A DNA stretch of 64,000 nucleotides, taken from positions 558,001 to 622,000 of the forward strand of contig NZ_AP024651.1 of NCBI RefSeq assembly GCF_019977295.1, in the 5' to 3' direction. This DNA is from Arthrobacter sp. StoSoilB20. GTDB taxonomy: Bacteria > Actinomycetota > Actinomycetes > Actinomycetales > Micrococcaceae. The notes beneath the pieces are model-generated. The model searched no databases. It had not been told where the DNA came from and was given only the letters and a program-made list of their open reading frames with translations. The stretch's first letter is position 1. Every line of letters begins with the position of its first letter. The translations under genes were made by a program, and so were the position numbers. This document shows, piece by piece, positions 36,429 to 44,672 of the stretch.

Positions 36429-36681
36429 ATGACCAGTCCACAGACCAGGCGTGCCTTGGCTTCAACTGAGTACGAAATCTGCCGGAAGATACTGGAGGCT
36501 TTCGGGGATGCGGACCTAATGGTGCAGCTTGAAAACGCAGAGGTGGTAGTTGGGCGCCTGCCAATGTTTCTCTAATGGCTATTTATCCGGAATTGAACAC
36601 CCTTGGTGGTCCGAGGATATGCCCGGCGCCTGGCCCGATCCAACTAACGTCAAAATAGTAGGCTGGAGCACCCTGATCTAG
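36429..36681 (+). pseudogene. Remnant of a small hypothetical gene with internal deletion/frameshift
   Basis: A frame starting at ATG 36429 encodes 48 residues (STEYEICRKILEAFGDADLM...) and stops at 36575. A second frame, open from about 36550 to the stop at 36681, encodes CQCFSNGYLSGIEHPWWSEDM and a short tail. The two halves resemble the beginning and end of a family of roughly 130-residue actinobacterial hypothetical proteins that carry a GYLSxLE motif near the C-terminus. The middle is missing and the frames do not join, so I read this as a decayed gene. The family assignment is from memory. Confidence 0.5.
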
Positions 36682-36731
36682 CCCGCGGTTGGACGCGTCG
36701 TCCGTTGGGGCGAACGTATCGCGGCGCAAAC

Positions 36732-37163
36732 TCACAGGGGTGGCAAAACAACGCTCGTTTCGCCAAATTCGAGTGTGACTTCGTTGGAGACGTCCACGTC
36801 GCCGGGGGTCTTGATCACATAGGTACGAGGGGCTAAATCGGCTGAACAGGCCTGCGCGGTATGCGAGCCAATGCCCAACTTTATGTGGTGGGCATTGAGG
36901 ACCTCTATTGAAGACGGGAAGACCGGGCAGCTGGAACTGCCGCTGAGGACAACCGCAAACCTCGCGCCGGCGTCCAGCCAGCCCGCTACAGGAACAGGAG
37001 CGGGGAATGACGGATCCTCAGCCCAGGAACCGGGATCAGCTGTAATTGCTGCCGACGGAAGTCCTCCGCGAAATTCAGACTCGGAAATGGATGACGGAAC
37101 GGCGGAACAGCCTGCGAGCAAAGCGGCCAAGCCGACGACGAAAAACCGAAAATTAGTCCCCAT
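36732..37163 (-). CDS. Small hypothetical lipoprotein
   Basis: The 143-residue product starts MGTNFRFFVVGLAALLAGCS, a clear lipoprotein signal. The mature part has two further cysteines (SSCPVF and AQACSADL) and beta-rich segments such as RTYVIKTPGDVDV. I chose ATG 37163 because the longer frame adds 46 basic residues before the signal. It follows the DUF1963-like gene on the same strand by 73 bases and could be the end of that operon. Function unknown. Confidence 0.75.
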   Translation of the reverse strand: MGTNFRFFVVGLAALLAGCSAVPSSISESEFRGGLPSAAITADPGSWAEDPSFPAPVPVAGWLDAGARFAVVLSGSSSCPVFPSSIEVLNAHHIKLGIGSHTAQACSADLAPRTYVIKTPGDVDVSNEVTLEFGETSVVLPPL

Positions 37164-37236
37164 ATAACCGAGGCTGCGGTGTCTAGGACTCATGTGCCGG
37201 CTGCGAGAGTGCATACTGCTGGGTGCTTCGACTGCG

Positions 37237-38088
37237 CTATCCGCAAGCCCAGTCGAACGTATCGGATTCCAGGTCGAATTGGGCATTGCCGCCACCGCCA
37301 AAGTTAAGCCCTGAAATCTCTTCCAATTCGAGGTACCAAGGAGTAAGCCCGTCAGGCATTGCTTGGATGGGAAAGGCCGTCCCGCCCAGGTGGCTCATGG
37401 CAAACAGGGGTTCTGCCCAGTCTGTGAGTCCGTCGCCTGTTGAGGGACTGACATATCCATCCGGGCCAACTTCATCTCCCCAGAGTTCGACGGGGGCCTT
37501 GCCGGCATTGGGATCGGCGCGCGGGATCAGCCAAATGTCTGTGGTTGGCTCGACGTTGTCCCAGGCGTTTGTACCTTCTGACTCATCCGCATGGTCACCC
37601 CCGGCACGAAGATCCGGGCGGGGCGCTGTTGGTCCGGCCGCCAATTCATCGTGGGTGAGCCAAAGGATCGCGAATTCTCCGTCGATCACGTCTCTTCGCC
37701 TCAGCAGGCCGGGATGGTCCTGGGCTGCTGCAAGGTCACGCAGGAAAGGATCGGCTGATTCCGCGCTGGGAATGGCAGATGTGTCTTCCACTGCAAACTG
37801 GCCCTCGCCGGCAAAGATGGCTATCCCAGGGGACTGTGGCCCGCGCCGTAGGAAGTCTGCGGGCAGCCAGAGAGTCAGCACATGCATCATCGGCAACCCG
37901 GTGTTGAGGCTGCGCGGCCAGTGTTCCCAACGAACGCCCGGACCATGGCCGCCTGTCCACCCTGAAGGCGGCTGGCTTGGCAGTGCAGCAACGGCAGTTC
38001 GTCCTGGCGCGTTGCCGACGCCATTGCCACAGCGAAAGGCCAGGTTCCAGGCGGTCATCGGCTCGAGGCCTCTCGCTGTGGTACTCAT
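37237..38088 (-). CDS. DUF1963/YwqG-like hypothetical protein
   Basis: This 283-residue soluble protein has WPRSLNTGLPMMHVLTLWLP, QFAVEDTSAIPSAESADPFL and the C-terminal HLGGTAFPIQAMPDG/GNAQFDLESDTFDWACG segments, which recall DUF1963 proteins, in which a GG.P..Q motif is followed by an acidic loop. The match is by eye and partial. Its start overlaps the stop of the I36-type gene (ATGA), so the two are coupled. Function unknown. Confidence 0.7.
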   Translation of the reverse strand: MSTTARGLEPMTAWNLAFRCGNGVGNAPGRTAVAALPSQPPSGWTGGHGPGVRWEHWPRSLNTGLPMMHVLTLWLPADFLRRGPQSPGIAIFAGEGQFAVEDTSAIPSAESADPFLRDLAAAQDHPGLLRRRDVIDGEFAILWLTHDELAAGPTAPRPDLRAGGDHADESEGTNAWDNVEPTTDIWLIPRADPNAGKAPVELWGDEVGPDGYVSPSTGDGLTDWAEPLFAMSHLGGTAFPIQAMPDGLTPWYLELEEISGLNFGGGGNAQFDLESDTFDWACG

Positions 38089-38510
38089 CGGTTTGCGCAG
38101 TTGCCTCTGTTGTCGATGTAGAACGAGGACACCTTGTTCTTCAATCCCAGGGCCTCGAGGTTCCATCGTCCGCCGGGTCCGATGCTGAGTGGGTTTCCGC
38201 CGCAATGGGAATCGTCGTAGACCCAGACAGTTTCGCTGGTGTTGTTGATGATCGAGGCGGCGTTGTTGTTGACCTGGACGTTCCATCCGTTCGCGCCGGC
38301 GGGGCCGTTGTTGAACAGTTCGTCACCCAGCCAACCGTCCGAGTACTGGGTGTCGGCGCGCGCCCCTTCGTAGTTGCTGTTGAAGTACAAGCACAGCCTC
38401 TCGTAGGGGCACGTTGAGCCGGCTTGAGCCGCGGGTGCGCCGGCAAGGAACGCCCCTGCTGCCAATCCAAGCAATGACACGGTCCCGGTGATTCGCTTGA
38501 TGATTTTCAT
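38085..38510 (-). CDS. Secreted peptidase-inhibitor I36-like protein
   Basis: This 141-residue secreted protein has a signal peptide ending near APAAQA and a mature domain of about 105 residues rich in Asn, Gly and aromatic residues. It has the pattern CPYERLCLYFNSNYEG, then ASIINNTSETVWVYDDSHCGG and NKVSSFYIDN, typical of family I36 (crystallin-like fold). Four cysteines could form two disulfides. ATG 38510 follows AAAGG; it lies 34 bases after the large repeat protein, suggesting one transcript. Confidence 0.85.
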   Translation of the reverse strand: MKIIKRITGTVSLLGLAAGAFLAGAPAAQAGSTCPYERLCLYFNSNYEGARADTQYSDGWLGDELFNNGPAGANGWNVQVNNNAASIINNTSETVWVYDDSHCGGNPLSIGPGGRWNLEALGLKNKVSSFYIDNRGNCANR

Positions 38511-38544
38511 TGGTAGACCTTTCAATTTCCGGAGATTGACAACA

Positions 38545-39894
38545 TCAGCCGATCAGGGCAGTGGCCGCAGAGTAGCGGGCCAATGCGGTGTAAGCAGTTT
38601 TGGTCCCGGTCACGCGTACTTTGATGGCGCTTCCCTTGTCCGCGGCAACCAGTTTGTACGTCTGGGCGGTGGCGCCGGTAATCGCAGTGCTGCCCCGGAA
38701 CCACTGGTAAGTCAGTGTGACAGGCGCCGGACCCCACACACCGGGGGTCGCCGTGAGCGTGCTGCCCACGGTCGCGGTACCAGCGATGGTTGGGGTGGGC
38801 CCGGTCAGCGTGCCCGCCGCCACGGCCGCAGTCGCCGCGGAGGTCTTGGCCGTCGTCGTGAATCCGGTCTTGCTTCCCGTGACCCGGACAGTGATGGTCT
38901 TGCCGAGATCGGTGGCAGTCAATGCGTAAGTAGCTGATGTGGCACCCGTGATCGCGATGCCACTCCGGAACCACTGATAGGCCAGAGTCACAGGGGCTGG
39001 GCCCCAGGCTCCTGGCACTGCCGTGAGCGTCGAGCCCACCTTCACGGTCCCGGAGATCGTCGGCGTCGGCGTGGTCAGGGTTCCCACCGCCACGGCCGCG
39101 GTGACCGCGGAGGTTTTGGCCGCCGTCGTGAATCCTGCCTTGGTGCCGGTGACCCGGACGCTCATGGTTTTACCAAGGTCGGTGGCAGTCAATGTGTAGC
39201 TGGCAGACGTAGCCCCGGTAATGGCAACACCAGTCCGGTACCACTGGTAAGCCAACGTTACGGGAGCCGGTCCCCACGCCCCTGGAACAGCTGTGAGCGC
39301 AGAGCCCACCTTTGCCGTCCCGGAGATCGTCGGGGTGGGAGCGGTCAGTGTGCCTCCCGCCACGGCAGCAGTGGCAGTGGAGGTTTTGGCCGCGGTGGTG
39401 AATCCGGCCTTGGTGCCAGTGACCTGAACGGTCATGGTCTTGCCCAAGTCGGCGGCAGCCAATGCGTAGGTGGCCGATGTGGCACCTGTGATCGCAACGC
39501 CACTGCGGAACCACTGGTAGGCCAGCGTCACCGGGGCAGGTCCCCATGCGCCGGGAACAGCGGTGAGCGTCGAGCCAACTTTCGCTGTTCCGGATACGGT
39601 CGGCACCGGTGCGGTCAACGTGCCCGCCGCGACGGCTGCGGTCGCAGCGGAAGTCTTCGCCGTCGTCGTGAATCCCGTCTTGGTTCCGGTGACCCTGACG
39701 GTCATGGTCTTGCCCAGATCCGCGGCAGCCAAGGCGTAAGTAGCTGACGTGGCACCTGTGATGGCGACACCGCTGCGGAACCACTGGTAGGCCAGCGTCA
39801 CCGGGGCAGGTCCCCATGTCCCGGGAACAGCGGTGAGCGTCGAGCCAACTTTCGCTGTTCCGGAAACGGTGGGAACAGGAGCAGTCAGGGTCCC
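38545..39894 (-). repeat. Five tandem 270-bp coding repeats
   Basis: Units run 39894-39625, 39624-39355, 39354-39085, 39084-38815 and 38814-38545, each 270 bp, the last including the stop codon. Protein identity between neighbours is very high, with DNA also similar, which points to recent duplication or gene conversion. Confidence 0.9.
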
Positions 39895-41535
39895 TGCGGC
39901 GACAGTGACGCTGGCCTGGCCGTAGTAGGGCTGCAACGGCCAGTCGTGGACGCTGAGCCGTACCGTGACTTTCTTGCCTGCGTCGGAAGCCTGGAGGAGG
40001 AACGTGGGGCCATTGGTCCTATGGTCCTGCACTCCGTTGACGAACCAGTCGTAGTAGGGGCCAAAATCAGGTGCAGGGGTCAAGGTGCCGTGGTCAACGG
40101 TCAGGGTGTTCCCGGCGACCGGCGTGCCCAGAAGGGTGAAGGGCTTCGAAGCCGTGACAGCCTCGGCGCCGGATTTACCGCCGTGAACCGAGGTGGTGTA
40201 CGAGGCATAGCCGGTCTTGGTCCCGGTGACTTTGGCCCAGATGTCGTAGCCGGCATCGGCGGCGGTGGGAGTGTAGACAGTGGTGGTGGCGCCGGGAATG
40301 TCTTGGGCGACTACGCCGTCCTTGGAACGCTGCCATTGGTAGGCGAGCGTCACCGGAGCCGGACCCCAAACGCCGGGATCGACCGTCAGTTTCTGTCCGG
40401 CCTGGGCTGAACCATAAACAAACGGCCTGTCAGGCGTCAGCGACAACCCTGCAACGTCCAGCTGCATGGTCAGCTTGATGCGCTGGCCGGCAGCAGTTGC
40501 CGTCAGGACGGTGGCCGTGTCCAGCGTGGCAGTGTTGTCATAGCACTCGGCCTTGTATCGCTTTTCGCGGGGTGCGCCCTCGTAGACAGTGTCCGAGACG
40601 CAGAGCTTGTACTTCCTGCCTACTGTCATGCGCCAGTAGATCTTGCCCTGCGCGTCCGAGGTCAGCGGTCCCATTTGGGGACCTTCCCATGCTGCAGTTG
40701 CGTCGTTGTAGACGTACGGGCTGTAGCCGACGTCGGCAATCGGCGCACCCGCGGGATCGACGACGGTGGCCTCCATGACGGTTTCATCCTTGAGGACGAA
40801 GTTCACGTTGGTCCATTTGACCCCCGCGGGGACGGTGGCAACGGTGTAGGTATCCACCATTGCCGTGCCGGTCCAGTATTGCTCCAGGTAGAGGCGCTGG
40901 CCGGACTCGTCCCGGACGCTGATGTATGCCTGATTGGGCGGGATCTTTGTCAGGGTGAAGTAGCCGTTGGCATCGGGCTTGGTGCTGCTGATCTGTCCGC
41001 CGTTGTTGGGCGAGGCTGAAACGGACACAGCAGTCAGTGGCTGGCCGGCCTTATTGGTGACCCGCCCGGTCATGCTGCCGAAGGCTTCCAACTGCGGGTT
41101 GAAAGTGGTGGTGGGGGCAGCGTCGGTGACGGCAACCGGCGTCGAACCGTAGGAACTGGACTGGTTGCCGTTCCACTCATCCGCGTAGGTGGCCGAACAG
41201 GGCCCGGTGCTGCAGGTTGTCCAGATCTTGTAGCTGCCGGCCGCAGGCACGGTGAAACTGTACGAGCCATCGGCCGCGGACCAGGCGCCGGCCACGTAGG
41301 AGGCCCGTTCGTCGTTGGTGTATGCACCCACCCAGACGTCGCCCAGCGGAGTTGCCGTTGCGGTGGCTGTCAGTTTTCCCTTGACGACTCCCTTGAAGGT
41401 GTACGTCGCGGCCGAAGCGGGCGCAGCGCCGGCGAAGAGGCCCGCAGCCACCAGGACGACTGCCGTCAGGATGGCCCACACCCCCTGCCGCGTACTTCGA
41501 ATCGGATGGTGGGCGGCACGTCGCTGCAACGGCAT
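38545..41535 (-). CDS. Large secreted protein with five Ig-like repeats
   Basis: This 996-residue protein has a signal peptide (cleavage near APASA), N-terminal carboxypeptidase-regulatory-like beta domains (about residues 45-360) that resemble adhesin or CARDB-type folds, two divergent Ig-like units (about 375-545), and five near-identical 90-residue units in which GPAPVTLAYQWFRSGVAITGAT recurs. ATG 41535 was chosen because AAAAGGA lies eight bases upstream. There is no LPXTG or membrane anchor, so it is probably released or bound non-covalently. A surface, adhesive or matrix role is inferred from architecture only. Confidence 0.88.
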   Translation of the reverse strand: MPLQRRAAHHPIRSTRQGVWAILTAVVLVAAGLFAGAAPASAATYTFKGVVKGKLTATATATPLGDVWVGAYTNDERASYVAGAWSAADGSYSFTVPAAGSYKIWTTCSTGPCSATYADEWNGNQSSSYGSTPVAVTDAAPTTTFNPQLEAFGSMTGRVTNKAGQPLTAVSVSASPNNGGQISSTKPDANGYFTLTKIPPNQAYISVRDESGQRLYLEQYWTGTAMVDTYTVATVPAGVKWTNVNFVLKDETVMEATVVDPAGAPIADVGYSPYVYNDATAAWEGPQMGPLTSDAQGKIYWRMTVGRKYKLCVSDTVYEGAPREKRYKAECYDNTATLDTATVLTATAAGQRIKLTMQLDVAGLSLTPDRPFVYGSAQAGQKLTVDPGVWGPAPVTLAYQWQRSKDGVVAQDIPGATTTVYTPTAADAGYDIWAKVTGTKTGYASYTTSVHGGKSGAEAVTASKPFTLLGTPVAGNTLTVDHGTLTPAPDFGPYYDWFVNGVQDHRTNGPTFLLQASDAGKKVTVRLSVHDWPLQPYYGQASVTVAAGTLTAPVPTVSGTAKVGSTLTAVPGTWGPAPVTLAYQWFRSGVAITGATSATYALAAADLGKTMTVRVTGTKTGFTTTAKTSAATAAVAAGTLTAPVPTVSGTAKVGSTLTAVPGAWGPAPVTLAYQWFRSGVAITGATSATYALAAADLGKTMTVQVTGTKAGFTTAAKTSTATAAVAGGTLTAPTPTISGTAKVGSALTAVPGAWGPAPVTLAYQWYRTGVAITGATSASYTLTATDLGKTMSVRVTGTKAGFTTAAKTSAVTAAVAVGTLTTPTPTISGTVKVGSTLTAVPGAWGPAPVTLAYQWFRSGIAITGATSATYALTATDLGKTITVRVTGSKTGFTTTAKTSAATAAVAAGTLTGPTPTIAGTATVGSTLTATPGVWGPAPVTLTYQWFRGSTAITGATAQTYKLVAADKGSAIKVRVTGTKTAYTALARYSAATALIG

Positions 41536-41639
41536 GGGTATGGTCCTTTTCCCCAAAAAAGTGACTAAAGGGGACCGAGTGGTCCACTGACATCGTAGGC
41601 GTCGGCCCGCAGCAGTGCCATGGGGAGTTCTGCCCCGGC

Positions 41640-42596
41640 CTAGACGACGGCCAGGGGCTGCTGTTTGAGTCCTTCCAAACGCGCTTGAAGTTCATCGGAG
41701 GTAGGAGGATTGGCGCCGGGCCTGCTGACGGTGATCGCTGCGGCCACAGCTGCTGTTTGTCCGATGTCGCCGAGGGCTGTTGGTGCAAACGCCTTTTCAC
41801 CCCGGGCCAGCAGCTCAAAGATGAGGGCGGCCATGTAGGAGTCACCGGCACCGATGGTGTCCGCGACGTTGGTCTTCACAGAGGGAATGGTGGCGCGCGC
41901 CCCCGGAGCGGCAAGGAGTGCTCCTTCAGCGCCACGGGTGATGACGGCCATCCGGGCGCCGTGGTTGAGCAGGCGGGAGGCGACGTCGTCCGGCGAGGAC
42001 CCTGTATAGAGCCACTGCGCGTCCTCGTCGCTGAGTTTGATGACGTCAATGAGGGGGAGCAAGTCCTCAAATGTCTGTTGTGCTTCGGCGTGGCTGCCAA
42101 GGAGCGCTGGACGGATGTTGGGGTCGTAGGTGACCAGGCATGAGTCGTGGCTCTGCTCAAGGAGGGTTCGCACGCTGGCCGCTCCCGGGGCGAGGAACGT
42201 GGCGATGGATCCGGTGTGCAGGACTTTCGGGATCATGGCCGGTGCCACGGGTGGGAGTTCCCACAAGATGTCGAACTCGTAGCTTGCCGAGCCGTCCGCT
42301 GCGAGGGTGGCGGTTGCTGTGGCGGTGCGTGTGAGGGAGGTTGATCCGGGAAGCAGTTGGACACCGGCGCTGTGAAGGTGGGAGGTGATGGCGGCGCCGT
42401 GTTCGTCCTCGCCGATCGCTGTGAGCAGCCCGGTGGGCACGCCGAGGCGGCCCAGGCCGTAGGCGACGTTGGCGGGTGACCCGCCAGGGTAGCTGATGCG
42501 TCCTTCCCGGGTATTCACAATGTCCACCAAGGCCTCGCCGATAACGAGGACGTCCAGTGGGTTTTGGGCTGATCCGCCCGGGTAAGGGTTGTGCAT
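41640..42596 (-). CDS. PfkB-family carbohydrate kinase, probable fructokinase
   Basis: This 318-residue ribokinase-superfamily enzyme probably phosphorylates fructose. It has the N-terminal VIGEALVDIV and GGSPANVAYGLGRLG substrate segment and the C-terminal ATP/anion-hole motif VADTIGAGDSYMAAL with the catalytic Asp. ATG 42596 is preferred over the longer frame, which runs through the upstream hairpin. It is the last gene of the sugar ABC operon, behind a 15-bp hairpin. Fructose is inferred from the levanase and regulator context. Confidence 0.88.
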   Translation of the reverse strand: MHNPYPGGSAQNPLDVLVIGEALVDIVNTREGRISYPGGSPANVAYGLGRLGVPTGLLTAIGEDEHGAAITSHLHSAGVQLLPGSTSLTRTATATATLAADGSASYEFDILWELPPVAPAMIPKVLHTGSIATFLAPGAASVRTLLEQSHDSCLVTYDPNIRPALLGSHAEAQQTFEDLLPLIDVIKLSDEDAQWLYTGSSPDDVASRLLNHGARMAVITRGAEGALLAAPGARATIPSVKTNVADTIGAGDSYMAALIFELLARGEKAFAPTALGDIGQTAAVAAAITVSRPGANPPTSDELQARLEGLKQQPLAVV

Positions 42597-42648
42597 CTTG
42601 GTTCTTTCGTCGGGTTGCCGCCTGATCGGTGGGGCGGCAGGGATGGAT

Positions 42649-42682
42649 CCGTCCGCGGACCTGGTGGCAGGTCCGCGGACGG
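42649..42682 (-). other. Intra-operon hairpin before the fructokinase gene
   Basis: A 15-bp perfect stem (CCGTCCGCGGACCTG with CAGGTCCGCGGACGG) closed by GTGG sits between the ABC ATPase and kinase genes. It could lower readthrough or protect the upstream mRNA. Confidence 0.7.
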
Positions 42683-42723
42683 GGACAGGAGTTCCGTGTG
42701 GAACGGAAAGCCCGGTGCGGCCG

Positions 42724-43518
42724 TCAGGCTTTTGCCGCACCTGTCATGATGGCGACGGCGTCGGTCATGGTGTGGGATTGCGGGGTGATGGTCGCCGCGC
42801 ACTTGCCCAGGCGCTGGATGTGGATGCGGTCTGCAACATCGAACACATGCGGCATGTTGTGGCTGATCAGGATAACCGGCAGGCCGCGGTCGCGGAGGTC
42901 CCGGACCAGTTGGAGCACCTGGTTGGATTCACGGACACCCAAAGCGGCTGTCGGCTCATCGAGAACCACCACTTTGGATCCGAACGCCGCTGCACGGGCC
43001 ACAGCAACGGCCTGACGCTGGCCACCGGAAAGGTTCTCCACCGGTACGGTGACATCCTGCAGGGTGGAGATGCCCAGCCGTGTCAGTTCTTCCTTGGCTT
43101 TCCGTCGCATGCCCTTGGTGTCGAGCATCCGGAACAGGCTTCCCAGTGGTCCGGGGAGACGCTCTTCGCGGCCGAGGAACAGGTTCGAGGCAACGTCCAG
43201 GGCCGGCGAAACGGCAAGGTTCTGGTAGACGGTCTCGATGCCGTGGACGCGGGCGTCCTGGGGCCGCTTGAAGTGGACCTGTTGTCCGGAGACGAAAAGC
43301 TCCCCGGTGTCGGGAACTTCAGCGCCCGTAAGGCATTTGATGAGCGTGGACTTACCGGCGCCGTTGTCGCCGATGACGGCCAGGACTTCGCCGGGGTAGA
43401 GGTCCAGGCTGACGCCGTCGAGACCTACAACGCGGCCGAACGTCTTGACGAGGTTCCTGGCTTTGAGGATGGGCTCGCGGGTTTCGGTGCGGGGAGCTTC
43501 AAATTCTGTGGTGGTCAT
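42724..43518 (-). CDS. Sugar ABC transporter ATPase (FrcA-like)
   Basis: This 264-residue, single-domain ATPase energises the sugar importer. Walker A is GDNGAGKS, the signature is LSGGQRQAVAVARA, and Walker B is KVVVLDEPTAALG. Unlike RbsA or XylG it has only one nucleotide-binding domain, as in fructose FrcA. Its ATG overlaps the permease stop (ATGA), and AAAGG lies seven bases upstream. It is cotranscribed with the permease and binding protein. Confidence 0.92.
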   Translation of the reverse strand: MTTTEFEAPRTETREPILKARNLVKTFGRVVGLDGVSLDLYPGEVLAVIGDNGAGKSTLIKCLTGAEVPDTGELFVSGQQVHFKRPQDARVHGIETVYQNLAVSPALDVASNLFLGREERLPGPLGSLFRMLDTKGMRRKAKEELTRLGISTLQDVTVPVENLSGGQRQAVAVARAAAFGSKVVVLDEPTAALGVRESNQVLQLVRDLRDRGLPVILISHNMPHVFDVADRIHIQRLGKCAATITPQSHTMTDAVAIMTGAAKA

Positions 43519-44585
43519 GACTTGACCTTTCGGATCCACTGATCGACGGATACGGCAATGATGATCAGGATGCCTACAGCGAGGGTCTGATAGAGGACGT
43601 CCAGGCCGGCGAGGGACAGGCCGTTGCGGAATACACCAACAATCAGCGCTCCGAGCAACGAGCCCCAGATCGAGCCGCGCCCGCCGAAGAGGCTGGTGCC
43701 GCCAATCACGACGGCGGTGATGGAGTCCAGGTTCAAATCGACGCCGGCGTTCGGGCTGGCAGCGTTGGTGCGGCCGATCTGGATCCAGGCACCTACAGCC
43801 AGGACTGCGCCGGCGGCAAGGTAGACGCTCATCAGGACCCGGTTGACGGGAATGCCGGCGAGGCGGGCCGCTTCCTTGTCATCACCCACAGCGTAGACGT
43901 GCCGTCCCCAGGCGGTCTTGCCCAGGATGAAGGCAACGGCCACATACAGGAGCAGCATCATGACCACGCCGGTTGAGATACGGACCGGGCCGATCGGGAA
44001 GGTGCTCCCGAGCCAGGTGAGCATGTCCGGCATTGCCGAGCCACGCACGGTGCTTCCGCCGGAGTAAAGCAGCGTCAAAGCGATGAAGATGTTCAGTGTT
44101 CCCAGCGTGACGATGAACGGGGGCAGCCGGAACCTTGTTACCAGGAATCCGTTCAGGGCACCGGAACCGAGTCCGACGACGAGGCCGGCCAACAGTGCAA
44201 TGGGACCCGGGAGGCCGTTGCTGACGGCAAGCTGCGCGATCACCATGGACGACAGGATCATCACTGCGCCCACGGAGAGGTCGATTCCCGCTGTCAGGAT
44301 GATCAAGGTCTGGGCGATTGCCAGGGTGCCGACCACGGCAACCTGCTGGGTGATCAGGGAAAGGTTCTCAACGCGGAGGAACCGGTCATTGAGGAGCCCG
44401 AAGACAACCACGGCGATCAGCAGGACAATGGCCGGGCTGAGGGCGGGGTAGCGGTGGAGGATGTTGCGGATTTTGCTGAGGGGGGTCTGTCGGTCAAGGA
44501 ATTCCTCGGCCAAGTCAGCATGCCCGGCGCTCGGGGGGCCGGCGGTCTGTTGCTGGGTCACTTTAGGTTGCTCCTGAACTTCCAT
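43515..44585 (-). CDS. Sugar ABC transporter permease (FrcC/RbsC-like)
   Basis: This 356-residue permease has eight to ten membrane helices and the family motifs AQTLIILTAGIDLSVGAV and GRHVYAVGDDKEAARLAGI (the ATPase-contact loop). The long polar N-terminus (about 45 residues) is unusual and has no clear function. It lies 87 bases after the binding-protein gene, behind a hairpin with a 16-bp direct repeat. Confidence 0.93.
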   Translation of the reverse strand: MEVQEQPKVTQQQTAGPPSAGHADLAEEFLDRQTPLSKIRNILHRYPALSPAIVLLIAVVVFGLLNDRFLRVENLSLITQQVAVVGTLAIAQTLIILTAGIDLSVGAVMILSSMVIAQLAVSNGLPGPIALLAGLVVGLGSGALNGFLVTRFRLPPFIVTLGTLNIFIALTLLYSGGSTVRGSAMPDMLTWLGSTFPIGPVRISTGVVMMLLLYVAVAFILGKTAWGRHVYAVGDDKEAARLAGIPVNRVLMSVYLAAGAVLAVGAWIQIGRTNAASPNAGVDLNLDSITAVVIGGTSLFGGRGSIWGSLLGALIVGVFRNGLSLAGLDVLYQTLAVGILIIIAVSVDQWIRKVKS

Positions 44586-44604
44586 GTTCTGTAACTGCTG
44601 GTAC

Positions 44605-44660
44605 CCGGAGAGGCGCTGCTTGGTGCGCTGCTTTAGGCGCTGCTTGGTGCGCCTCCCCGG
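44605..44660 (-). other. Hairpin with 16-bp direct repeat between binding-protein and permease genes
   Basis: Arms CCGGAGAGGCGC (44605-44616) and GCGCCTCCCCGG (44649-44660) pair with one mismatch. Inside, GGCGCTGCTTGGTGCG occurs twice (44612-44627, 44636-44651). Such structures often keep binding-protein mRNA more abundant than permease mRNA. Confidence 0.6.
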
Positions 44661-44672
44661 GGTGGAATGGGG

